From: Paraglomus occultum
Taxonomy: Eukaryota; Glomeromycota; Glomeromycetes; Paraglomerales; Paraglomeraceae
Direction: 5' to 3'
Assembly: GCA_910592205.1 (NCBI GenBank)
Contig: CAJVPJ010000171.1
Span: 1 to 38,050 of the forward strand
Length of the DNA: 38,050 nt
Position numbers and translations under genes: made by a program
Notes under the pieces: model-generated
What the model was told of the DNA's origin: nothing
The model's database searches: none
What the model saw: the letters and a program-made list of their open reading frames with translations, nothing else
Shown here: one piece after another, positions 1-9,938 of the stretch
Layout: every line of letters begins with the position of its first letter
How positions within the stretch are numbered: position 1 is the first letter of the stretch

Positions 1-1250
1 TCTGAATAACACCAGCCAAGGTTGTATTGTGCTGAGGCATGTCCTTGTACAGCTGCTTTTTTATACAATTCAACTGCTTTCTTTTCATTTTTGTCAACCC
101 CAGTACCATACTGATAACAGTAGCCAAGATTACATTGTGCATAAGAATACCCTTGATTAACAGCTTTTATATAAAGCTCAACTGCCATTTGCATATTTTT
201 TTCCACACCAAATCCATTCTGATAGCAACGACCAAGATTATTTTGAGCAATAACATCTCCTTGCCTGGCAGCTTTTTTATACATTTCAACTGCTTTTTCT
301 TCATTTTTTTCCATTCCAGTTTTATGTTCATAATACCAACCTAAATTATTTTGAGCAGAAGAATTTCCTTGTTTAGCTGCTCTTTTATACAATTCTATTG
401 CTTTTTGCTCATCTTTTTCTATCCCAATTCCATTTTCATAACACCAACCAAGGTTGTTTTGTGCATTAGCATCTCCTTGTTCAGCTGCCTTTTTATATAG
501 TTCTACTGCCATTTGTTCATCTTTATCTATTCCAATTCCATGTTGATAACAATGACCAAGATTAGTCTGTGCAGAAGCATGTTTTTGTTCAACTGCTTTT
601 TTATAAAATTCTAATGCCTTTTGATTGCCCTTTTCTATTCCAACCCCTTCTGAATAACACCAGCCAAGGTTGTATTGTGCTGAGGCATGTCCTTGTACAG
701 CTGCTTTTTTATACAATTCAACTGCCTTCTGTTCATTTTTTTCCACTCCAGTTCCATTTCCATAACACCAACCAAGGTTGACTTGTGCCAGAGCATTTCC
801 TTGTTCAACAGCTTTTTTATACAATTCAACAGCCTTTTGTTCATCTTTTTCTATCCCAATTCCATTTTTGTAACACCAACCAAGGTTGTTTTGTGCCATA
901 TCATTTCCTTGTTCAACAGCTTTTTTATATAATTCCACTGCCATTTGTTCATCTTTATCTATTCCAATTCCATGTTGATAACAATGGCCAAGATTAGTTT
1001 GTGCAGAAGCATTTCCTTGTTCAACAGCTTTTTTATATAATTCCACTGCCATTTGTTCATCTTTTTCTACCCCAATTCCATTTTCATAACACCAACCAAA
1101 GTTGTTTTGTGCCATAGAATGTCCATGTTTGACTGCTTCTCTATACAGGTTAACCGCTTTTTGCTCATCTTTTTCAACTCCGATTCCTTTTTGGTAGCGA
1201 TAACCAAGATTGCATTGTGCGTCATAATCAGAGGCTTCTTTGAACGAAGA
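1..1250. repeat. 108-bp tandem coding repeat with higher-order duplication
   Basis: The Sel1 units repeat with a 108-bp period. The first ~100 bases of the window are nearly identical to the stretch starting at 649, an offset of exactly 648 bp, or six units. The unit with its start near 541 recurs near 973, an offset of four units. Units separated by several periods are therefore more alike than direct neighbours. Confidence 0.8.
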
Positions 1251-1253
1251 CAT
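1..1253 (-). CDS. Sel1-like repeat protein, partial (runs off left edge)
   Basis: On the minus strand one frame stays open from the window edge to an ATG at 1253. It encodes about eleven and a half tandem units of 36 residues (108 bp). Each unit follows the Sel1/TPR-like pattern, with motifs such as AQYNLGWCY, NGIGVEKDEQ and KAVELYKKAAEQGN. Sel1 repeats form paired helices that stack into a superhelix and act as protein-protein scaffolds; large families of them, often fused to kinases, are known in arbuscular-mycorrhizal fungi. The frame stays open upstream of the ATG to a stop at 1308-1310, and AG acceptor-like sites lie there (around 1304-1311), so the true protein may have an upstream exon. 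The C-terminus is outside the window. Units are very similar at DNA level, which suggests recent expansion or gene conversion. The partner and specific role cannot be read from the sequence. Confidence 0.88.
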   Translation of the reverse strand, partial: MSSFKEASDYDAQCNLGYRYQKGIGVEKDEQKAVNLYREAVKHGHSMAQNNFGWCYENGIGVEKDEQMAVELYKKAVEQGNASAQTNLGHCYQHGIGIDKDEQMAVELYKKAVEQGNDMAQNNLGWCYKNGIGIEKDEQKAVELYKKAVEQGNALAQVNLGWCYGNGTGVEKNEQKAVELYKKAAVQGHASAQYNLGWCYSEGVGIEKGNQKALEFYKKAVEQKHASAQTNLGHCYQHGIGIDKDEQMAVELYKKAAEQGDANAQNNLGWCYENGIGIEKDEQKAIELYKRAAKQGNSSAQNNLGWYYEHKTGMEKNEEKAVEMYKKAARQGDVIAQNNLGRCYQNGFGVEKNMQMAVELYIKAVNQGYSYAQCNLGYCYQYGTGVDKNEKKAVELYKKAAVQGHASAQYNLGWCYS

Positions 1254-1628
1254 ATTGATCGTACTATCGATATCACCTAATTCAACTACTATCCCGTATG
1301 TTTCTAGCTAGAATAAATGTCTTCAATTTGGTACAGTCTTGTTAATGTAAATAATGAAGGGTCGGAATGTCTTATTGCTGCTGCGTAATCGACTTTGTGA
1401 TACGAGACACACGAATTTGTGCTAATTGATTTGTAATCACCGGGGGTACATTCGAAATTCTTTATTTGTACAAAAATGACATAGTAAAACAGATACCTCG
1501 CAAAACTGATGATATTTGTTTTATTTTGAGAATGAAAAAACGCTGCAAGGTTAGTGTTTTTAGGCATTAAACAACTCGAAAACTGATTACTGACTATTAA
1601 AAACTAAACTAAAACGAATTGCAAAGTA

Positions 1629-2156
1629 CACTCACTGGCCAAAAATCTGCATTGCTCGTATTTATTATGTAAGTACATAATGAAACTCGATAAGTCCCTC
1701 TGCACTTTTCTTTTTTTTTTTTTATATTAAAATTATTTCAATAAGTCGGATTTCCTGATAAGTCGGACAGCCCTGCCGCCCCACCGTGTCCGACTTATCG
1801 AGTTTCACTACGTAACAATAAATTTTGTATCGATTTTAAACGAGTAATATTCGAAAAAATAATAATAACACATTTAAATCTACTATCGTTATAATGCTGC
1901 AGTTCAATGAAGTGGCAGTAATAGTTACACGTACATTTTTCGTATGATTATATATGTGTGGCTTACATATCACTACTTTACCAGTGCTACGTAATTACGG
2001 GTAGTTGTTTAAATTCGACAGTATGTTTTCTGAAAGTACAGTCAATAGCTTCAGAATGATACAAAAATAGTGTTATTTGGGTAATAGATACAGCCGAGGG
2101 CGATTTTCGAAAATATTGGTCGACAGATTTCGGCAAATACTTTTGGCCAGTGAGTG
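1629..2156. mobile_element. Tc1/mariner-type non-autonomous inverted-repeat element (outer)
   Basis: The left end at 1629-1644 reads CACTCACTGGCCAAAA, and its exact reverse complement lies at 2141-2156. Both ends are flanked by TA (1627-1628 and 2157-2158), the target duplication of Tc1/mariner elements. The body is about 528 bp and encodes no recognisable transposase, so this looks like a MITE or a deletion derivative mobilised in trans. It contains a second inverted-repeat element at 1680-1808. A 66-codon open frame starts inside it at 2077 and crosses its right end; I do not treat that as a gene. Confidence 0.72.
1680..1808. mobile_element. Nested 129-bp inverted-repeat element (MITE)
   Basis: The ends pair as inverted repeats: TGAAACTCGATAAGTC from 1681 on the left, and GACTTATCGAGTTTCA at 1792-1807 on the right. 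TA dinucleotides flank it at 1678-1679 and 1809-1810. The motif ATAAGTCGGA also occurs twice internally. The layout (TA duplication, short inverted ends, no coding capacity) fits a pogo/Tigger-like or other Tc1/mariner-superfamily MITE. It sits wholly inside the element at 1629-2156, so it inserted later. Confidence 0.7.
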
Positions 2157-2158
2157 TA

Positions 2159-4124
2159 TATGGAAAACAAGATTAAAAGAAGACAATCCCACTAATCAAC
2201 AAATAAAGGAAAAATTAGATCAAATCCGTAATGAAAAAGGGTATACGGATAACCCATTCGGTTCTTTTTTGCCGTAACTGATCACCTTTAACAAAATTTT
2301 CTAAATTAAAAGAACAAATTACTATATTAGAAATATTTATAAAAAAGAAACAAAAAAAAAATAGTTGAACAATTAATACATATAACCTAACGAAAGTCAA
2401 AATTTAACTGAGAATTTGAAAAATATAATTATTTTTCGGAAAGAAAAAGAGACACCCTTAAGAGGCCTTAGTAATTTAAGATACTTAACATTGAAGATAC
2501 CGACACAGAAATGGGGGAGAAGAACTCAAAGGTAAAAAAATAAAACAAATTAGGTAATAAAAGGAGAATTAGCAGTAATTTAGAAAAAGGCAAGCAAGTT
2601 TTTAATCGAATTACTGAGACAATTTCTAATTAATTTTTACCGGATAAATCAAACAGTTGTGGTATCGCATTTTAAAATAAATACGTTATTCATTATGACA
2701 AGTATGAACTATTGAAACGTTAATGTCGTAACACAAAATTAAATAATTTTAAAAAGTGATTAGAAAAAAAAAACTAACTCTCCGCCACTACAACAATTAA
2801 TACGAGTACAATCACTTCACATTTTGCTTAGCATAGGTCATCGTTTCGTGGTAAAAGAAGCAAAGTAAATCATTGTAGTTAATGATGCTAATCAAGACAG
2901 GTGAAAGAGATAATAAGTATTACCATGCAGGTGTGTGTACTTAGGCAAAGGAAAATTGCTCATAACATGCCTAGCGGCCTCATCATTTAGATAATTATTT
3001 TAACATTTATCACGTTGTCCTACATATTAATATGCAGAATTTAAATTGCAATTCATGCTTATTGCTATACTTAATTCTCATAACCCACCTCATTTCACGG
3101 TTTAATAAAGGTTTCGATGTTTTTATTACAATGATACATACGCTAAATTTGCAAAGTAACACTGCCGCTGATGAGACAAAAGATCAAGAATAGCAGTTAT
3201 ACTTTTGTTGTTATAATCCATTTCGGGTTTGACGCGTTGGATCAAAAATTATTGACCATTTTACCAAATTTGTGATAATATATAATAATAAAGTGAGTAA
3301 AGCACACTGTTTCCCCCCTCCTGCTGTCACTAATAATGTTTTTGTTTGCTGAAGCAAGTGTTTCTGAAATTACCAATAACTTAAATCTCTTTTTATCTTA
3401 GGACTTAACTACTCCTCGTCCTCCTCCGGATTACAGAAGAATACTTTTATAATATCATTTGCCCATTTGTTAGAGATAATTCAATACTTAGAATAACTTA
3501 CGTCCCATGATGTTTACCAAATCATTGAGTTAATTTTTCAATGAACATTATTAGTCTACTTTTGAAGGTATAGCAGGTTTAGATAATTTCCTGTAACTGT
3601 TATTTAAAAAATACTTCAACACGATCATGTTGTTGATACAATATCAACGCGCCTTTAAAAAAAATGAGTGTCAGTTGTCTCTACACGATTATCGCAACTA
3701 TCTACGTATAAGTCCTTCTGACTTGAGATTAAACTGAGTCATAATTTGTTAAAACTAAGTCATTAGTGTATATGCGTTTCAATGTAAGACATATTGCTTA
3801 TGGACGACACGGGAAATTTAGCGGACGACTACAAAGCTTTATGCGCAGTGAATACCCTGCGAATGGATTACGCTGTTACTGTGTTGGAAGTTGAAGTATG
3901 AGAGCGCTGCATGATAAACCAATAAGAATAGATCGACATGCACATCACTTAAAGATTGGCAGAACTATGAAATTTTATTCAGGGGATCTTTATAAATAAT
4001 TAGAATAGATAATCATTTCATATTACTACGCGAATTGTAATATTATTTTCGCTAAGCGTACACACGATTCGAGTGCATTTCATCATTACTTGCTCATCAA
4101 CGAATTTATTGTCTTGTTTATCTG
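2159..4124. other. AT-rich intergenic spacer
   Basis: I find no convincing exon, tRNA or paired repeat in this stretch of almost 2 kb. Open frames are short and unlike known proteins. It separates the inverted-repeat elements from the 3' end of the unrecognised gene at 4125-6040. Confidence 0.5.
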
Positions 4125-6040
4125 CTAGAATCCTTCCCGCTGACGTTGAAGAGCCAATTGGAATCTCTCAAGTCCCGCAATAAGTAATTCAACACTGGCT
4201 TGTCCATTCCTATTGGGAAGTCTGAAATCTTCGCCAGCCTGTTGAAGAAGTCTCCCCAACGTATTTTGTAACAGTTGGACGTTTTCAACAGTTCTTCCGC
4301 AGATAACTGCAACTTCCTTCAATTGATTGACCAAGACCACTATGCCAACCGTCCCAGAGATCCCTAATACGTGGGCGATTTTCTGCGGGCGTGATATGTA
4401 CGTATGTCAGTAGAAGTTTATATGACAATCCGCAGAGTGAGACAGTGTCAATTTGGTGACTAAGTTGTTTGCACGTCCTTACCATTTCCCAACCGAATGT
4501 TTGCCATCCTTTATATAAAGACGTTACAAATTTACCGGCAGCACTACAATTTATTCAATAAAAGTATGTAATGAGTATAGTTCATCATGAATACGCCTTA
4601 ACAGTCCCATTGTTGTCATGGCTTACAATACGGCGGCGAGTTCCACCAGCGATCCAAGAATTTCAAATGTTTCTTGTCGTTCAACAAATTTCTTCATAGA
4701 TTTCTCTGTTTGTTTCAACTGAGCGTCCAGTTCATTGAAGCAACGGATAACTCTTTCAAAGATTTCTAGTACGAATAAAACAAAGATTATCAGTATTGAT
4801 CGAAAAAATAAAATATACGATTGTTAAATGACCCACCTAACGCTCGGTCCACGTAATCCTCGGGATTCCGATGCCTCAGCACATCTAGCAGCTCTGTTAT
4901 TGCATTATTAAGGGCTTCTATTTTAGGTATCAGAGTCGCACCTATATCCCCAAACACAAGCCGGAAGGTTGCATTTCCAACCGCGATTCTGATGGCGGAA
5001 ATGGCATCACATAGTTTCAACGCAGAATTAGCTGCTACTTGAAAGCGATACCAGAGAACTGCACTAAGCTAATGTACAGTCAAATGATAGAAATAAAAAT
5101 ACACGTAAATAATTATGTGGGGGAAAATAGCTTTAAGTCAAACAAACAAACAAACAATTACGTACAGGATCCAAACATTTTGCTTTCACAACTTTAATTA
5201 ATGCATTCAAATTCTTGATGCAGTGCTCAAAAGAAGATCTATCCGAACTCCAGATGACACCATAACACCCTTGACCGTGATCTCTAATATCGACATATCT
5301 TGCTCCGGGAGAAAGTGTCCTCAATATCAATGGATCCGTTACAAGTTGTCCAGCACTGCCTTGCTCACTGCTGTCCACCTCAACAGAAAGTATTCGATCT
5401 ACTAGTTCTCTCTCCTCAACTGATTCTTCATGAGAGTCATTATCCGTATCGCTTGGCAGCATCATGCACATTAACTCGACGGTGAGAGAATCGGTTGGGC
5501 ACCAGTCATCAAATCCATTGTGACTCAGTCTGATCAATTCGGGTGAGTTACGCAGACGAGACACAATAGATGAACGCATGTCGTTGTCGCGAAAGCATAT
5601 CTTAATCTGTGATTCATACCGTAATCGAACAGTGAATATTCGTGATGTAAAGTGTGCGTCCAATAACTGGATGTCTATCTACTTACGCGAGCGCTTGCCC
5701 CATCATATGCACTGATTTCGAAGTTAACGTTCGTGTCCGATAGTATTTGTCTAAGGGTGATTTCATCAGGCGGGCTCTATTTACAGCATAAGCATACGTG
5801 TAGGGAAAAATCAATAGTTTAGATGTTCACGTAAAGTTAAAGAGTCCTGTCAAGATTATCAGATAACGTTCTGCTTTATTCACTCTTTGTAAAACTCACA
5901 CGTAAGTTCGTCACTTGAAATAATGCCCAGTTGTCTGCACTATCATCTTCTATGTTGTTTAGTTGTACATCATAAATGACGTTGCCATTAGAGATGGCCA
6001 CAGGATAATATTCTAGAGGAAGGTTGTCGAGCTGAGTCAT
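4125..6040 (-). CDS. Unrecognised multi-exon protein, about 448 residues
   Basis: Seven minus-strand exons join in one frame: 6040-5915 (end uncertain), 5776-5687, 5606-5166, 5068-4837, 4765-4627, 4543-4483 and 4382-4125. All but the first join use clear GT and AG signals (GTAAGT, GTACGT, GTGGGT, GTAAGC, GTAAGG), and the phases match throughout. The first exon's donor would have to be a weak GTGACG, because the better GTGTGAG just after it breaks the frame. The open frame also continues 5' of the ATG, so an upstream exon is possible. The middle exon is acidic and Ser-rich. The C-terminal half looks all-helical, with a hydrophobic stretch ending in SGTVGIVVLVNQL. No signal peptide is visible at the chosen start. 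I do not recognise the family. It is divergent from the phosphatase gene at 6625, with about 580 bp between them. Confidence 0.65.
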
Positions 6041-6624
6041 GTTACGGAACAGACCTTGTAGCGATATAAGTAGATCATTATATATTTATCAGATCATCGT
6101 GATAAGGAAAGCAATATATTGACAATTCCGCAGTATAATAAAACAAACGCTCTAAGCGAGCAACGTGCAGGTCATGAGATCACCAGTGTTACTCTTACAT
6201 TAACAAAGTGGTTCCGACAGGATGGAATACAAGGCTTGATGTATGAACTTTCTGCCGAGAAAACCTTTACGGAATATATTGAGACAATCGTTTGATAGAT
6301 TTCCCTCATTTCCCTCATTTCCCAGGCCTTCCAGCTTTATCCCCGACACGAATCGATGTAATAGCAATGACCATATTAATACAGAAGCAGGTTTCAGATT
6401 ACCCCCTTGTCGGAATATTTTTTCCGACCAAATAACCCGAAATAAAGAGTAGAACATTCAAACCATATGAACGCAATAAGCTTAAAATGTCAAAATTACG
6501 TGTAACATTGCTGGAATAGTCTGAGCGTGCAGATCGCTAGGGTTGGATCTTTTTTTTTTCTTCCAGAACCTTTTATTATATACCTATTTTATTATCATCA
6601 ACTATTAAGCTTTTGTACTTTGCA
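6041..6624. promoter_or_regulatory. Divergent intergenic region between unknown gene and PPH3
   Basis: Both flanking genes are transcribed away from this stretch, so it should hold both promoters, though no defined motif is clear. It contains a small tandem repeat, TTTCCCTCA-like and repeated near 6299-6322. An 85-codon minus-strand frame at 6200-6457 could be an upstream exon of the neighbouring gene, but its end has no convincing donor in frame. Confidence 0.35.
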
Positions 6625-8355
6625 ATGGGAAATAGCGACCTCGATAGGTTTGTCTTTCTCAACAGATATTGAACGCTGCGAGTATTACCTGAACGTTCGA
6701 ATTAATCAAAACCAATCAATTTTGTCAAGGCAAATCGAAAAAATCCGGAATTGCGAGCTTATTACCGAAGGAGAAGTTAGACGTTTGTGTGCAAAAGCTT
6801 ACGAAATATTAATAGAAGAATCGAACGTACAGCGAGTCGATGCACCAGTGACGGTAAATTCTGTGAAATGCATTTTCTGTTTCTATGGTTTGATGTCTAT
6901 ACTTTGATTTGGCTCAAATGTCTGGTTTTTTTTTTCTGTCGAGTAAAGATATGCGGCGACATACATGGTCAATTTTACGATTTGATGGAACTGTTTAGGG
7001 TTGGTGATGATTGTCCCAAGACCAATTACTTGTTTCTAGGTAAATCGGTCGCTTTTTGAATTTATGAATTGAAAAAATTCCCATTACCTAAGATACTTTC
7101 CAAATCTCTTTTTCAGGTGATTTTGTTGATCGTGGTTACTATAGCGTCGAGACGTTCTTTTTATTGCTTGCGCTCAAGGTTTTGTCGTACTCATTTTCTC
7201 CCCTCATAACAGTTCGATTTGTTATCTAATCAATGCTTCGTTGATTCCATTAACTAAGGTGAGATATCCCGATAGAATCACTCTTATAAGAGGCAACCAT
7301 GAGTCTCGACAAATTACTCAAGTCTATGGATTTTATGATGAATGTGTTCGTAAATATGGAACAGCCGATGTATGGAATCTCTGCTGCGATATATTTGATC
7401 TCATCAGTTTGGCTGCCATAATTGACGATAGAATATTCTGTGTGCATGGTGGACTATCTCCGACTATTCAAGTACTCGATCAGGTATAATTTCATCTGTG
7501 AGAACTATTTGCGGTGAAAACTAATAATATGAAATAGCATATGGGGTAAATTGATAACCAAGACTATATGATACAAGGTTCCGTACACTATAGCTAATTC
7601 GCCTGTGATTATTCACTTTGTGCGATTAAGATTAAAAATCTTGACAGAATGCAGGAAGTTCCACACGACGGACCTATGTGTGATTTGCTCTGGTCTGATC
7701 CTTATGGTTTGTGGATATGTATTAAAATACTTACGTCCATATTAAATACACTAATGTACACAATCATACATAGATTCTTCAGATATGGATGGATGGAGCC
7801 TGAGTCCCCGTGGAGCTGGTTTTCTCTTTGGAGGGGACGTTGTCGCATCGGTAATCCTTGGGTTGTGTCGGCTTGATCAGTTGCCTTTTTATTTTTCCTT
7901 CAACGAATTAACCCCGTCTTTAATATATTACTAGTTTTTACATATGAATGATTTGGAGCTAATAGCAAGGGCACATCAGCTTGTAATGGAAGGTTACAAA
8001 TTGATGTTTGGCGAGACACTGGTGACAGTATGGTCAGCCCCAAATTACTGTTATAGGTAAGGAACAGAGATAATTGATATACTGTTGATGCATAATTACT
8101 AACCTTTCTGACAATACATCTATTTGCAACATTAGATGTGGCAATGTTGCAGCGATACTAGAATTAGACGATCAACTAAACCAAACTTACAAAATTTTCG
8201 ATGCAGCAACGGAGGTTTGTTCCTTAATGATTCGACATGTTCATTCGGGTGTGTTACGATTACCTGTTACTGACCATACATTACGCATATAATCTTATCT
8301 CAACAAGGAAAATCGAGTTCCGGTGAAAAGTATTCTTCCCGATTATTTCTTATAG
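6625..8355 (+). CDS. PPH3: Serine/threonine protein phosphatase 4 catalytic subunit (PP4c)
   Basis: Ten exons: 6625-6647, 6730-6853, 6949-7039, 7117-7178, 7259-7483, 7631-7706, 7783-7850, 7935-8056, 8136-8214 and 8308-8355. They sum to 918 bp, giving 305 residues, against about 307 for animal PP4c. The PPP-family signatures appear in order: [28 protein letters not shown], and [11 protein letters not shown]. The stretches [12 protein letters not shown] and [16 protein letters not shown] match PP4 rather than PP2A. The protein ends in the conserved DYFL tail, whose leucine is carboxymethylated in this family. The enzyme is a di-metal hydrolase that acts with regulatory subunits on DNA-damage-checkpoint and other phosphoproteins in nucleus and cytoplasm. 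The start is set by a 23-nt first exon (MGNSDLDR), whose splice restores the family's N-terminus. Confidence 0.96.
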
Positions 8356-9938
8356 CAAGTGTAACAAGTCAACTGACTATCGAGCTGTCTGTAAATAATA
8401 CTGTAAGAGCTTGCTTTGTCGACGCTCGATAATTCTTAGAATTTTGGAAACTAGATGTGTGCACTAAAATTAATAATACACGTAACGTATTTAACATGGA
8501 TGGGAGTCCTGTATTGGGTGGACTTCTTTATGATCTTCTCTTGTATTCCGGCAGTGAACCATCTTCGACACTCGTATAATTGGTTCTCCTACTGTTAAGT
8601 GAACGATTATGATATGATTAGTAAACGATTACAATTCGCATTATCGCGGAATTAACAACTTGTTTATCCAATCATAAATGCTACGTTTTCAACACAGTCA
8701 ATATGTTTTCAGTGGATTGACAGATTGAATTTAAGTTGTAATCATCTTGGTAGAAAATGCGAATCGAAAATTAATTGATAGGCGGAGCCAACACACCTGT
8801 GATAATTAAGATTAAGTTTCAAAACTTCCAATCGCCCAAGAAAACTCATTTACGAGAATACGTCCAAACCTTTATTTTTTTTCTGAGGCTTGTGATGAAA
8901 TTCCCATTAACCAATGAAATACCAATAATTTGTGCAACTACGTCGATGTCGTGACGACATCATAAAGTATCACAGTAGTAGTAGCTAAATATATTGCGTC
9001 AATATTTCCTTGTGACGTCTATTCCAATTTTTTCCGCTATGATTGTGTCATCATTTCTAGCCACGCTGTTACATTTGGTCACCCGAAAGAATGTTCAAAC
9101 GAACGTTCTCCAATTGCTAAGATGTAAATTTACCCTCGAATGTCATGCTAAGATATTAATATCTTAATCTAATCAGATAAATATAACCGAACAATTCTTT
9201 CATGTCTGGTCTGATACTCCAGCGGTCCGCTTAGCTACAACTAGATATTATTCTAACTTTCGTAAGCCAGCCTGTGGTCCCAACATTAAAAATTCGACGC
9301 GACTAATTGAAGAATTCTTATACTCATTCTCAACGAATGAGTCTAATTAAAAACGTAATAGTAAATTTAATTAATTTTACTACTGTATGCGTTTGAGATA
9401 AAAGCATGAAGCTTATATAATGAAATTCATATCACTATTCGAACCCGTCACTTTTGTATTCCATTTCTCTCTCAGACGGCTACTCGCGAATTATCACTGT
9501 TTATGATCAAATGATCAAGTTGGTGTTCGAAATCTTAAGTCATACAAATGAGTCATGAAATACACGCGTTTCACCAACTTGTCACCCGATCCAAAATACT
9601 CGGGGTGGAATTTCACAGACCAAATAAAAGTTTGTCATTATTATAGTTTTTTAAAGTGCGTTTTCGATAATATTGGTGTTAGCAGTGAGAAATTCAGGAA
9701 CAGGGGTTGGGTCAGATTGCCAAGGCAAACCATCAAACTATAGTAATAGTTAAACCATCAACAAATGTTGCCAATGCAAGATTTTCATTTCAGGAAATTG
9801 AAATGTACACAGAGATGCAGCAATTTAATATTAACAGGACAGAGATGTAATACAGAGTCACATTACTGCAACAATTACCCACAGCCTCCTGGACTGGTAT
9901 CTGTCTCGTTTTGTAATGGCCCTAATAAGTCAGCATCT
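8356..9938. other. Intergenic spacer upstream of Crinkler locus
   Basis: Nothing gene-like is evident from 8356 to about 9750. From 9765 an open frame runs in phase into the first Crinkler exon at 9939, with a proline-rich stretch just before it. It could be an N-terminal extension of that gene, but it resembles no known domain. Confidence 0.4.

Noticed and set aside
39..1276. Plus-strand and off-frame minus open frames across the Sel1 array (70-101 codons each)
   Set aside because: They are antisense or shifted readings of the 108-bp repeats. Only the one open minus frame encodes Sel1 units.
2077..2277. 66-codon plus frame
   Set aside because: It starts inside the outer inverted-repeat element and crosses its right end; no domain or splice support.
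5667..5686. Apparent 20-nt intron in the orphan gene that keeps the frame
   Set aside because: An 80-nt intron from the same donor to the AG before 5606 keeps the same frame and fits the intron sizes of the other genes.
6200..6457. 85-codon minus frame upstream of the orphan gene
   Set aside because: Contains a small simple repeat and lacks an in-frame donor that would join it to the exon at 6040.
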